Shown: one piece after another, positions 1 through 14,563 of the stretch
Numbering within the stretch: position 1 is the first letter of the stretch
How the letters are laid out: the number at the start of each line of letters is the position of its first letter
NCBI GenBank assembly: GCA_034687125.1
Contig: JAQGBZ010000002.1
Coordinates: forward strand, 1 to 64,000
Origin: Neelides folsomi
Taxonomy: Eukaryota > Arthropoda > Collembola > Neelipleona > Neelidae
Reading direction: 5' to 3'
Length of the DNA stretch: 64,000 nucleotides
Program-made: the position numbers and the translations under genes
The notes under the pieces: model-generated
Told to the model about the DNA's origin: nothing
Databases searched by the model: none
Seen by the model: the letters and a program-made list of their open reading frames with translations, nothing else

Positions 1-1770
1 TTTTGTTAATTCGCCAAATAAATAAATTTAAATGAACAATATTTCTGGATTTTTTAATGAAAGCCCATGCTCGAAAGGGAGCCCCTTTTGAATCCAAATA
101 ATTTAAAGAGAGCCCGGGCTCTCTTTCGAACGATAACGGTATATCCATATGATAGTTTGATACTCATAATTCGTTACATTATATACTCACGCTCACAATC
201 AGTCAGTCAGTATTTATAGATGTGTATTAATCAATTAATAATATTAATAATAAAAGGTATAAAGATGTACAAGTAGAAGGAATATTCAAGGTCTGAATAA
301 GAGATTGATTCCAATTAGCTAAATATTTTACAGGTGCTTTAATTAATCCGAATGTGATATTATATAAAGCTATACAGAGTTTTCAACTCTAATTAAAATC
401 CATATTGGTAGTTATTTATTAATTTATCATAGATATTAATATGAAATTATAAAATTATTAATTATACTTAATTTGTTTTTATGCATTTACCTCTTTATTA
501 TCAAAGATTGTCTTTAATAAGTGTCCACTTGACAATTGGTAGTAATTGGAATTTGGCTAAAAGGTAAAACGTGTCTTCAATGTGTACATTTTTGTAATTT
601 GTAATTTAATTTATGGTTGAAGTAGAATTATTAACGAAGAAGCTCAATCAATTCCATTCATTAATGAATGCACATGCGAGGTATTAATTTTAAAAATTAA
701 ATTAAAATAAGCTGCACTTATGAAATGCACTTGGGGTAATTCGGAACTAATTAAATTGTACAAGTAGATTATATAACGTTTGTATAGCTTTTGCACATTT
801 AATACTCGGCGTAAGTGAGAATTATGACAAAGTATTTATCAATGAAAAAACAATTCACAATCAAGTGTTTCATTGAAATACATTTGCCAAACAATGTACG
901 GAGTGAAAATAACAAATGTACCTCAAATCTAATTAAGAATTGACATTACAAACATATAATACATATATCTATTATATAACATTAGTAATAATTTTATTTA
1001 AATTGTTAATTGTTTGTGTTTGAACAGTTTATGTACAATATGTAATACACCACTAGTGGCTTAAATTGTCATTTGATATAATTTATTAATTGATTTTATA
1101 AGAAATTCTTGCCAAATCAACTAAAAGCGGGTATAAGAGAATTAAATGTAATATTCTATACATTTTACATTTAAGCTATTAAAATGTAAATTGCATGTCT
1201 GTGTGCAAAGCTCATGATGTTTAAATTAAAATGAACAAAGTCCATCAAAAATTATCTTTTATTTCTTATATATTTTCAAAAATTGTACTGGCGAATATTA
1301 ATATAAATACATATGATAATATATAGATATATATATTAATTAAAATTATTATTTCTTTTCCTTAAAATTTATATATTATTCCAACCAGTAGAAGTGAATT
1401 TATATAATTTACAATCATTCTTATGTGCATTGCTAAGTAAAACTGAGAAAACTGACATTAAGATAATTAATAGAATAAATGCACATAGCGAGGTTCTGTT
1501 CCTCGAAATGTTCTCGAACAATTGTTTCTTTATTACCTAATTACCATTATTGATAATATAATATTATTAGTTATTGAGGAACAATTGAACTTGGTTAAAG
1601 TGAATAATTAATTCAATTCTTCCCCACAAATCGAATAAATTGAGGTATTCTTTCTGTATTTTCAAATAACAGTTGATGATTACTGGTATTTATATATATA
1701 GTATATATGTAATTGTAATTAGAGTCTACATCTCGATTCATCTTGTCACATCTTTACATTATTTACTTAA
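1..1770. other. AT-rich flank, no gene seen
   Basis: No coding region, RNA gene or clear promoter could be supported. The only structure noticed is a 22-base perfect palindrome at 105-126, centred on CCCGGG, preceded at about 70-85 by a related inverted copy of the same GA-rich motif. The rest is AT-rich with short TATA-like runs. Confidence 0.6.
105..126. repeat. 22-bp perfect palindrome
   Basis: The sequence reads AAAGAGAGCC CGGGCTCTCTTT on both strands. A related arm (TCGAAAGGGAGCCCC, from about 71) lies upstream in the same sense as the reverse complement of the right half with its TCGA extension. The segment can therefore fold in two ways. It may be a remnant of a fold-back transposon end; no target duplication was identified. 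Confidence 0.6.
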
Positions 1771-2221
1771 TAGGGAATATTAGATTATGTGACTCGCATA
1801 CAGGGTCAAGGGGTAATGGACAATTAAGACCATCATTAGAAATGATGAACCCAAGTAAAACTCGTATGCAAATTTCAGAGGTCAAAAAGTTATGACCTTT
1901 TAGAAAAATTTTCACTTGCCTTGTCCCCCCTGTTCGAAGTTCAAAATCCAATGTTAAATCCCGTCTAAATTTTAGAAAGTTGAAGCGTTTTTGATGTACT
2001 ATGTATACGCCCTCTACGTGTTAATAGCACATCAAAACGTCGTTCACTTTCTCAAAACCAAGGGAAAAAATTTTTAAATGAATTTTCAAAATGTCATAAC
2101 ATTTTGACCTCTGAAATTTGCAGGCGAGTTTTACATGGGTTCATCATTCCTAATGATGGTCTTAATTATCCAATACCCCTTGACCCTGTACACGAGTCAC
2201 ATAATCTAATGTTTCCTTGTT
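1771..2221. mobile_element. MITE-like fold-back element (~450 bp)
   Basis: The segment is almost one long imperfect palindrome. The left arm starts AGGGAATATTAGATTATG and runs through AGACCATCATTAGAAATGA to about 1990. The right arm is its reverse complement and ends CATAATCTAATGTTTCCTT. Further pairs occur towards the centre (TGAAGCGTTTTTGATGTAC against GCACATCAAAACGTCGTTC), leaving only about 40 unpaired bases near 2000-2030. The arms look roughly 85-90% alike by eye. No transposase is encoded, so it fits a non-autonomous fold-back element or MITE. The edges are uncertain by a few bases; TAA/TTA-like bases flank both ends, but a target duplication is not proven. Family unknown. Confidence 0.75.
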
Positions 2222-4105
2222 AGATACAATTACTTATGAGGAATTCTGAGCAAATATCACAGCTCAAATGGTATTTATAACTCATTTTACGAATATTTAA
2301 ATTAAATAAGTTTTCTCTAAAAGAGGGGAATGGTTCATAAAATGATAATTGCAGAAGTTGAAGGGCAGATTGAGGAATTAAGGTACACGATGACTAACAA
2401 ATCTTCAAAGGAAAGTTGGCTTCAAATGATAACTTAATGAGGAAACGGTGACAAAAAATGCAAACTTGGGGAAAACAATTAAATTATATAATTATTACTA
2501 ATATGCAATATGTATGACTTTGAACTTTTAACACCACAACGATGAACAAATTTAAAATGAAGTAAGGAAAGAAATCGATTACAACTCCCAAGAAATTCTT
2601 CTTCATGCTAAAATTGGTAAGCATATTTAAGAATATTAAATAATATAGGTAAAGTTGAATTTAATACAAATGTGTATTAAAATGAAGGTTATATAAATAT
2701 TACGCTATAAATATAAGTAGTTTCAATTAGGTAATATTGAGACAAGCAAATTATTTCTATTTTCATATTATAAGTATCAAAGTCAAAGCCTAATGACCCG
2801 TAAATGAAAAATATAAGAAATAATTCAAAGATCATTAATTGGGTCTGATTCACATATTGACTAGTTAATGGTAAAAAAATTAGGATTAAAAAAAGGATCA
2901 AGACCAGGCAATAAATTATTAAATAGTTAACACATTTTTGTGGTTAGATTTGTTCTGGAATGGTCTAACAATAAGTACTGCATTATCAGCGCATGGAAAA
3001 TCATTCATTCCAGTTCCAGATTTTATATTTTAACTGTCAAGACTACCAATTTATACAGAACCTATTTATTTTGATATACCAAACTTAATTTTAGGGAATT
3101 AAAATAACGTCATTTTAAAATCATGGTTTAAACACAAGAATAAATCCTTGCCTTATTACATATGAAACATATGCAATTAACTTTTAATAGTAAATCACTA
3201 ATAATAAATATTCAGATGTAAATACTTGGGCCATTGAACTGTCAAAATAAAAGAAAGGAATAAAAACAACTTGTAAATATTCCTAATAATAAATGTATAT
3301 CTATATATTATTTCCACGTCCAAGGGAGGGTTATTGACGCATCAGTCGATTGTCATTATTTATCCTTGACCAAATAAATACAAATGAGATTAAAACACCT
3401 CTTACATTTAGTTTGAATCAACAAATTTTGAAAAAAAAATCAACGTTGGAGAGAACAAATTTTGATTTTATGCTAAGGTTATCGTTCAACATTTGAATAA
3501 ACGAACCACGTCAATAAAAAAAGTTTGTAACAAGTAAAGATATTTAAAGCAGCAGAGGCTGAAGGTAGAAGTTTGAGCTTCTGCAAATACTCCTTTTGTA
3601 AATAGGTAAATACTCCCATTACATAAATAAATAGAATGTTTAAACAAACCCAATTTCATTTTTCCTTGTCATAAAGAAAGGGGAAAATAATGGTAAAATT
3701 CACATAATGTACAAATACATAAAGTATAACATTACATTTAATTTTACGTCAAATGTAATAAGCACGTTTGTCAAATCAAACTTGTCAAGGCTAAATCTTA
3801 ATTTCTCTCCTAAATGCGAACGAGTCTGACATTATCTCAATAAATATTCTTTACTTTTCAGTATCGTAGAGAATTGTACACTTGTAGAGAATTTTCTAAT
3901 TTTTGGTAATGTTTCATTATTAGTCAAATTGTTAACTACGATCATAAACTATTACTGTATGTATCATTCCGACTTGTATAAATACATTGATAGTATACTT
4001 TCTAGACATTAATAGGATTTTGGTAATTTCCTGATTAGTGATTTGAACAAGGCACTTATTGGTTTGATAAAAAGACGAAGAATTCCGCCTTGGTTTTAAC
4101 AGATT
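2222..4105. other. AT-rich intergenic, no gene seen
   Basis: Nothing with coding character was found. The right part is downstream of MGAT2 and should hold its 3' UTR and poly(A) site, but I could not choose a convincing AATAAA on the minus strand. Confidence 0.5.
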
Positions 4106-5494
4106 TTAAGAAGAGAAAGATAAACAGAGATTTTTATCACGATTGTCTCCCCAACCTCCATTCCCCTTCTTCAGTCTCATCCTCTTCAAATTCTTCACTT
4201 CCAGGCTGAGGGCATCGGGGAAGAGGAGACTTTTGAATTCTTTTAATCCTCTCTCGATCAAATTCGCCGCATTCTTCGGATTACACGATTTCTTTTTATG
4301 GTGAACTCCACTAAAGAAATAAAATCATCTCAAATGAATTAAAAAGCAATAAATACATGGTTTGTAATTAAATGGCTCTTACCAATCTCCAATATGGAAA
4401 ATTCTTGGTGCTCTTGGGTAATAGACACTTAGTGGTTTGGGCAGACAATGATATGAAACTTGTAAAATGCTCCAGTCCCAATTGTAGTCATCGTAATTGC
4501 AAAAAGTACTTCCGCATTTTTTGACCTGAGTCCAAAGGGTTCGGTTGAAGGCCATGCCCATGTTGTGCTTACTCGAAATCCAATTGGTCACTATGGTTTT
4601 CGAGCTCGCTCCGCGGAAATTGTAAGCTTTGAGATACGTCCCAAGCGAAATGAGATTACATCCTTCGCATTTATTTTGGATCATGTCTGTCTCCATGATG
4701 TTGAGGATCCAAAGGAAGTCAGGGCTCACATAATGGTCTTCTTCTAAAAACCCAACCACGCCCGTGTAATTATGAAGGACGTTGAGCTTCTCGAACACAA
4801 AATTTGCCTTCCACCACCAGTGATGTTTGGTCTGGGTGTAGCGAGCTTCTCGGTAATGGCCGTGAACGTCGGGATGTTCGGAATTGCTACATTTGACCTT
4901 GCGGGCAGCGGCGGGTTGGATGTCTCTCGGGCAATCGTCGGGACTCTGGCCGGGAAAAGAGTTCGGATGGAGTTGGATGGAAAAGGGATAGAAGATCTGG
5001 ATCACTCGTGCAAACCCGATACTTTGAATCACATCGTTGAGTAGAGGCAAGAAAAGGTCGTGGGAGAAGACGAGAAGACAATTCTCGATGTCTTGGACAC
5101 GCGAAAGGCTGTCGATGAGAAGTCGGAGATATTCAACCCGGGAATGGACTTGAATGACTATCACAAAGGTTTTCTCGTCCACTTGCCCAAACTTTTCTGA
5201 GTTGAACACATGTTGGGCCTCGTTGAGATTTCCGATTTCTTTCGAGATCCTCGCGATTTCCTCTTCGGACAAAGCACCAAGTTCAGGTATGTTGATGAAT
5301 GCGGGGGTTCCGAGACGGCCGTGTTCTCCGTTTCCGCCGGTCTTGACCTCATCGCTCTTTAAATCGGATTTTTCCTCGGGACTTTCAGTCTTCACCAAGC
5401 TGTAGACAAACAGACGAATCCAAAAAATGGCAATGAAGAATGCCAAACAAGTCTTGACACTTTTCCCGCAACGGATCATTGGGATCTTGGACAT
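4106..5494 (-). CDS. Mgat2: Alpha-1,6-mannosyl-glycoprotein 2-beta-N-acetylglucosaminyltransferase (GnT-II)
   Basis: The enzyme adds GlcNAc in beta-1,2 linkage to the alpha-1,6 mannose arm, the step that commits N-glycans to the complex type in the Golgi. Two coding exons, 5494-4383 and 4310-4106, encode 438 aa, close to the usual 447. Residues 1-35 are a short cytoplasmic tail and a signal-anchor helix (LAFFIAIFWIRLFVYSL), as expected for a type II Golgi protein. The luminal catalytic domain has GFLEEDHYVSPDF, where EED at about 251-253 is the family's metal and UDP binding motif, and KHHWWWKANFVFE. Exon 2 restores the conserved tail DCGVHHKKKSC and NGGWGDNRD with a cysteine-rich end. The donor is TTG|GTAAGA and the acceptor TTTCTTTAG. 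A likely 5' UTR intron (5530-6065, donor GAC|GTAAGT) lies upstream. The gene is complete and nothing is missing. Confidence 0.95.
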
Positions 5495-5503
5495 TTAGAT
5501 CAT
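5495..5503 (-). promoter_or_regulatory. Minimal uORF abutting the Mgat2 start
   Basis: Directly before the Mgat2 ATG the minus strand reads ATGATCTAAATG, so a two-codon uORF (Met-Ile-stop) ends at the base before the main start and is in the same frame. It lies in the leader exon that starts at an acceptor near 5529. Whether it is translated is unknown. Confidence 0.45.
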
Positions 5504-9095
<3,592 letters not shown>

Positions 9096-9234
9096 TCATT
9101 TTCCACAACTCCCCTTGGTTTCATTTCGGCCTTCAGATATTTTTCATTTCGCAATTTTTTCTAATAAGTCCATGTATTGACAGTTAATAATTTCAATAAT
9201 ATATTTCTATAAGTAACTTTACCTTTATTTGAAG

Positions 9235-9240
9235 AATAAA
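9235..9240 (+). terminator. Poly(A) signal of the BTB gene
   Basis: AATAAA lies 140 bases after the stop codon, in the sequence GAAGAATAAAGCAAG. It is the first canonical hexamer downstream of this gene. Confidence 0.55.
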
Positions 9241-9370
9241 GCAAGCTTAGCTTGTTCCACTCAAATAGTCAAATAAGTAAAAATGTCTCCGGAACGAAAG
9301 GAAAAGGCGCATTAAAGAAAATGTTTCTACAATGAATGTATGTATGCATTGGATTGAAATTTTAAATGTT

Positions 9371-9413
<43 letters not shown>

Positions 9414-10830
9414 TTTTCTATATTTGCATTTTGAAGTACATTAAATAATAACTACAAATATATCCATCATATCTGAATTATGTTAAAACTTGATAAAAAG
9501 TAAGAATTTTGAAATTTTCAAGGCGTTGTTATTGAACTGAACGAATTACTGAACTTGACAGGATTATGATTTGTAAACAAGTGTTAATATAATTAAAAAT
9601 ATTATATTAAGTGATGCGTGTTTCCATTGCATGCACATATTTAAAAGTACAAAATTAACTTGGATGGTTAGTGCATTAAGCTTCTAACAATAAAAATGAT
9701 TGTAATAATGGTAATTTACTAAAAGTGTTTTTGTAAAATGGGTCATTTGATCAATCAATTTCTCACGTGTGAAACATGTTCATCTAGCCAAATAAGAACT
9801 AAAGAAAAATAATTAAAAATAAATAGATAGTGCGTATTTTCGGGAATGGTGCTGTGCTATTTACAAGGTTTACTTAAACGCCTAATGTTACCTAATCTTA
9901 CATTTAAATTATCACTTATGAACTTGTTCGCGTGTAAGGAGTTCATTTCAATATTTTATACTTGTTCCGGAATCTCCAATCAAAGGAAGGCTGTAAAACG
10001 CTGATTTACTAATAAAAATTCCATAAATTCTTTCGCCACAATTTCAATATTCATGTCAATAATTATATAATAATGGCATTACATTTTAATGGTTAATCAT
10101 ACACAATATTTATCATAATGTATCCTCAAAAACATAATAAATAGAATTAATGGTGATTTCATAGTGTTAAATTACAATTACATAAATATATGTAGGTTAT
10201 TAATATATTTTACTTAATAATGGGAAAACAATGAGAACTCTTTCCAATTTCACTACAAAGATTTGATAAATAAATTTGATTTTCAAATTACAAACATTTT
10301 AATGAAAAAAAGTACCCTTGAGTTTTTTTGAACCAAATCATATAAAAAACATATTTAGCTATACTGTACAACATTAGATTCTAACACATATTATTTATGT
10401 TATGATCCTATGTAGTAGAGATGTTTAATACAAGTACAAGTTCCCTATAAATATTATTATTGCATCTCCTATAGAGAGTAAGTGCAATGTAAATGATCCT
10501 GACCTTGGACCAAGATATCCAAATTATAATGTCCAAGTGATAAAAACGACGCCGACGTAATGGACATTAAATATATAAATTGAATACGTCTAGAATCATT
10601 CAAAACACTTTGAGCATAATTTGATTCTTTTCTCTCAATTTCAATCTTATCAATTTCAACGACCGATAAAGGGAATATGAATTGCAAGGTTTAATCGCTG
10701 TCTACAGATAGAAAGTCTCTTCGAGAATTCCCAATAGATAAATAATATTCAATTGGTCCCAAACTTGTGAACATTCGTCTGGAACAGGAGCCGGTGAGAC
10801 GTCGGCGTGTCAACGTTTAAATTGGCCAAG
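9241..10830. other. Intergenic, no gene; contains an AAT microsatellite
   Basis: No coding sequence is supported. The stretch is AT-rich apart from the trinucleotide repeat listed separately and a slightly GC-richer last 60 bases before the epoxide hydrolase start, which is the likely promoter and leader. Confidence 0.5.
9372..9413. repeat. (AAT)n microsatellite
   Basis: About 14 uninterrupted copies of the trinucleotide AAT/ATA, 42 bases long, lie downstream of the BTB gene. It is likely to vary in length between individuals. Confidence 0.95.
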
Positions 10831-12313
10831 ATGAAGATCTTGGTCGTTAAAGCTGTCCTTTGGACAATTGTGCTTTTCTATGGATTTCTCACATGTTTGC
10901 GAATTATTTATCAATGGTTTAGAAAAGGGAATCAATTTTGGACCGTGAAAGATCGAAGTTTGGCTCCTAAAATTCTTCAAGACAAGCAGTATGGAAAACA
11001 TTCATCGCTTCTTCTAAAGGTCATTAAAAGTTTAACAATCCTATTACCTATGCATATACATATACATATAATCACATTTGTATTATTAAATAGTTAAATA
11101 TCACATTTTTAAAATAATTCATTTAATTCAAGGACGTCAAAATCCATTATGTTGAGAATGGCGATCGCAATAAACCTCTGATGCTTCTCGTCCATGGATT
11201 CCCGGAGTTTTGGTTTTCCTGGAGACATCAATTGAAAGCATTTGCAGCCACACATTGGTTTAATGCTAAATTACCTAATTATAATTATAATATTAAATAA
11301 TTTAAATTTAATTAAATGGATTGTTAAATGTGGATTTGAATTGAAGGGTCGTGGCCATTGACATGCGTGGATATGGAGACTCATCCAAACCAACAGAAAA
11401 GTCTGCTTACAAAATGGATCTCTTGGAGAAAGACATTGTTGACATTGTGAAGGGTCTGAAGAAGGAAAAATGCATTTTAGTTGGACACGATTGGGGCGGT
11501 GCGATTGTTTGGAACGTCGCTTCGAAATATCCACAAATCATTGAAAAGCTCATTGTCCTTAATGCTCCCAATTCAGAAGCTATGAAGAAATTGTTGAAAA
11601 CGTCACTCAAACAGTTTTTCAAATCTTGGTATTTAAATTAATATTACAATTAAATATTTATTTACTCTACCAATATTTTATAAATGTACAATAATATGTA
11701 AAATTATATTCATATATTAATATTCATTCTAACTTTTTTGTGTTTAAGGTACATTTTCATGTTTCAACTTCCTTATCTCCCGGAAACATTCTTTTACACA
11801 GAGGATCTGGCGTGTTTCAAAAGAATGTTTTGCAACTTTGATAAGAGTGCCTCTGTAAATGCTCAAGAACTCGAAGCATTCAAATACACATTTGGGAAAA
11901 AAGGTCGCAATTGATTTTAATAACATATATTTATCTAAATAAATATCTGTATAAGTACATAAATATGGATTCACGATACATGCATTATCACTACTGATAT
12001 TTTCTTAACACTAAAAAAGTTCTTTTCATCCCATTTAGACTCTTGGACGTATCCAATTAACTATTACAGGAATGCTGTTAAGGCTGAAGGATTCTTGGGC
12101 ACAAGCGAAGAATTTAAACGAATCAAAGTCCCCACTTTGGTAATTTGGGGAGAAGATGACTTGGCCCTGGAAAAGTCCCTTGCAGAATTAAGTGGAGAAT
12201 TTGTTGACGACTTCAGAGTTCACTACATTCCTCAAGGGAATCATTTCATCCAGCAAGACAAACCTTTCGAGGTCAATGAAGCAATTAAAAAGTTCCTTGT
12301 TGAGAAAAATTAA
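10831..12313 (+). CDS. Membrane-anchored epoxide hydrolase (EPHX4/ABHD7-like, alpha/beta-hydrolase)
   Basis: The family opens epoxides to diols through a covalent aspartyl ester. Five exons (10831-11019, 11133-11257, 11347-11628, 11749-11903, 12039-12313) give 341 aa. Residues 4-25 form an N-terminal membrane anchor (LVVKAVLWTIVLFYGFLTC), as in EPHX3/EPHX4. The oxyanion motif HGFPEFWFSWRHQ starts at about His84. The nucleophile is Asp153 in GHDWGGAIVW. The acid is the Asp of the WGEDD motif near residue 285, and the base is the His of GNHF near 318. A variable cap domain with conserved tyrosines lies between about 190 and 260. All catalytic parts are present, so it should be active. In-frame ATG 10831 is the first ATG before the anchor. 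The tetraspanin follows on the same strand about 500 bases on. The substrate is unknown; a juvenile-hormone role is possible but cannot be claimed. Confidence 0.93.
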
Positions 12314-12817
12314 ATTGTTCAAATAATAATTAACAAAAAATATTAATTAACCAAGCATTATGTATATTTAAGTATTATCTACAAGTAAGATATCTTTATT
12401 GTTGTTAAAATGTCTTATTAATCAAAAAATTGTTTTATGAGCTCTTTGATCAACCTTTAATAAATCGGAATGACTATATAATAAAAATTGACCATTTAAT
12501 TAATAAAAACTTCATTTAAATCCATTCAACTATAAATCAATCCAAATGTTATGCTCCATAGAAGATAATTTAACATTGGAATTAAACCCATGGATTGTTT
12601 CAACTTGTTTCGTATCATTGCAATGATTACATTACATTTCATTGTAATGTACCCGGGGGTATTTGAGATGAACGAGGGAAGGTTTCATTCTGTGTGTCTG
12701 AGAAGATGAGATTCATCTGTTGTGCGTGGGTGTTTGTTCTGTTTACGTAGAGGGTGAAGAGGGAGAGGGTTGCCAGGTGTGTCATTCACACCGAGGGCGT
12801 CTCTCACATTCCCGACA
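12314..12817 (+). promoter_or_regulatory. Gap between epoxide hydrolase and tetraspanin
   Basis: The left half is AT-rich 3' flank of the epoxide hydrolase. From about 12650 the base composition rises sharply (GTGTGTCTGAG, GAGGGAGAGGG), which suits the promoter and 5' UTR of the tetraspanin. No TATA box was seen. Confidence 0.4.
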
Positions 12818-14219
12818 ATGGCAGACGACTCCAGGCGGGTTTCCTATGTCAAGGACGGTGAGGGATGGTGTTCAAAAGGACTTTTAAGAAATTACCTCTA
12901 CGTATTCAATTTCTTTTTCCTGGTAATTTTAATCCCATTACAATTTTAATCCCAATTATAATAAAATCCCAATTAATACAATCCCGATTTATATACAGAA
13001 AATAGTTTTATGATTTGATTATGATTAAATTATGATTTTTCCTGATAGAAAATTTAATTATAAATTATGATTTATGATTAAATTATGATTTAAAGACTAG
13101 CGGAGCCATCGTGTTGTCAGTTGGTGTTTGGAGCATCGTGGCTGAACATGGTTTCGTCTCTGTTTTGTCAACAATTTCTTATCCACTGACGAGTTATCTC
13201 CTTGTTGCTGCTGGTCTTCTTGTATTCCTCGCCACAGGGATCGGTAAAACCTCAATTCTTTGATTATTTATTAAGACTTGTTTAATCATTATAAAAATAA
13301 AAAGAGTCATTAAATAAAATATTTTTCAGGATGTTGCGGGATGAAACGAAAAGACCGATGTCTTCTTCTCGTTTACATTTTCTTCCTCCTTCTTGTATTT
13401 CTCTTGGAGGCCAAAGCAGGAGTCCTTGCTTACATTTACCGAGAACAAGCCTACGGAGAGTTGGAGATTTCACTCAATCACACCTTCCTCGATGACTATG
13501 GTGTAGATGAGCAAAAGACGAACGCCATCGATGCGATGCAGAGAGAGGTTTCAATATATTCCATTTTTAAACCAAATTTAATTTTATATCTTGATACAAA
13601 CAACCATTTTTTAACTACGAGTTCCACAGTTAAAAATTAGTGTCCTATGCCTTGATTATTTAATAAATATGTAAAGTTCAGACTTTACTATTTAAATTAT
13701 ATTTATATCCAATTTATCTTATCTAGTGGAGTTGTGATAAATTGATAAAAATGAATTTAATTCTAGTTTCAATGTTGCGGTCCAAATTCGTATGCCGATT
13801 GGGATAAAAGCGTTTGGGTGAAATCAGCTGGAAAAAATCTTGTTCCAGATTCATGTTGCAAAACTGAAATTCCCAATTGTGGTGTTCGAACTCATCCATC
13901 CAACATTTATTATACGGTGAGTAATTTTTAAGAATCTTCTCTATTAAAAGTCCTTAGATTCTATTAGTCTAATAATTACCACACAGAGTTTATTTTAAAT
14001 AATTGTTAAAGGTAAATCAAAGGTATTTTGATTAGGTAGGAATGATTTTATAATAATTAATTCCAGGGTTGCATCCATGGACTTTCTGATACTGTGAGAG
14101 AACATCTTGGGTATTTAACAATTGCTGGTCTTGGTCTCTGCGTTCTCCAAGTGATCGGAATTCTTTTCTCTGCCTGTTTGTACATCAAACTGAAAGAACC
14201 CGATCCAGCGTCCCTTTAA
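12818..14219 (+). CDS. Tetraspanin
   Basis: Tetraspanins organise membrane protein microdomains at the cell surface. Five exons (12818-12922, 13096-13243, 13330-13547, 13767-13916, 14067-14219) give 257 aa, typical for the family. TM1 begins [11 protein letters not shown] and continues [14 protein letters not shown]2 is [21 protein letters not shown], with the family's CCG after it. TM3 is [21 protein letters not shown]. The large extracellular loop contains the hallmark CCG motif ([12 protein letters not shown]), PDSCCK, a single Cys in PNCGV and Cys in TGCIHGL. TM4 is [23 protein letters not shown], followed by a short tail. The loop has the CD151/TSPAN11-like pattern, but one-to-one orthology is not assigned. 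NHT in the loop is a possible N-glycosylation site. All acceptors are plain AG; the acceptor at 13095 (TTTAAAG) is weak but keeps the frame. Confidence 0.93.
12930..13095 (+). repeat. Degenerate AT-rich tandem repeats in tetraspanin intron 1
   Basis: The intron is built of repeated variants of TTTTAATCCCAATTA in its first half and of ATTAAATTATGATT in its second half. It looks like local slippage, not a transposon. Confidence 0.5.
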
Positions 14220-14563
14220 ATCTCCTATTTAAAAATGACTCTTCCTTCCAAAGAACTGCTAACTTACTAATGCTGCTAATTATTGTAATAAGTTGAATAT
14301 ATTTAACAATAAGATCAGCTTTTAATAATTTATTACCTTAACTTAACATTGGCATTACATGCTAATATACATAGTTACATTACTAACTAATGGTAAATAC
14401 AGGGTGCGTAAAAGTTGCTTTCTTTTTTTATTCTTATTGAAAAAGAAAGCAACTTTTGACCCACCCCTTATATGACATGACTAAAATAAGCCTTAAGTGC
14501 ATTATATACGTGTTTGCTATGTATTGTTTTTAATAAAAATGAACCATTAAAAGTAAATTGGTT
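14220..14563. other. Convergent gap between tetraspanin and the unrecognised membrane gene
   Basis: The two genes converge on this 344-base gap, so it must hold both 3' UTRs. It also holds the 69-bp fold-back element listed separately. Several AATAAT-type variants are present on both strands, but none is a clear signal. Confidence 0.5.
14400..14468. mobile_element. 69-bp palindromic MITE with Tc1/mariner-like ends
   Basis: Arms of 18 bases (14410-14427 and 14440-14457, AAAAGTTGCTTTCTTTTT and its exact reverse complement) are separated by 12 bases. Outside them the ends remain similar: CAGGGTGCGTAAAAGTTGC on the left and the reverse complement of AGGGGTGGGTCAAAAGTTGC on the right. TA flanks both sides (14398-14399 and 14469-14470), the target duplication of Tc1/mariner elements. 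There is no coding capacity. The GTCAAAAGT core also occurs in the ends of the mariner copy at 55501-56367. Confidence 0.75.
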
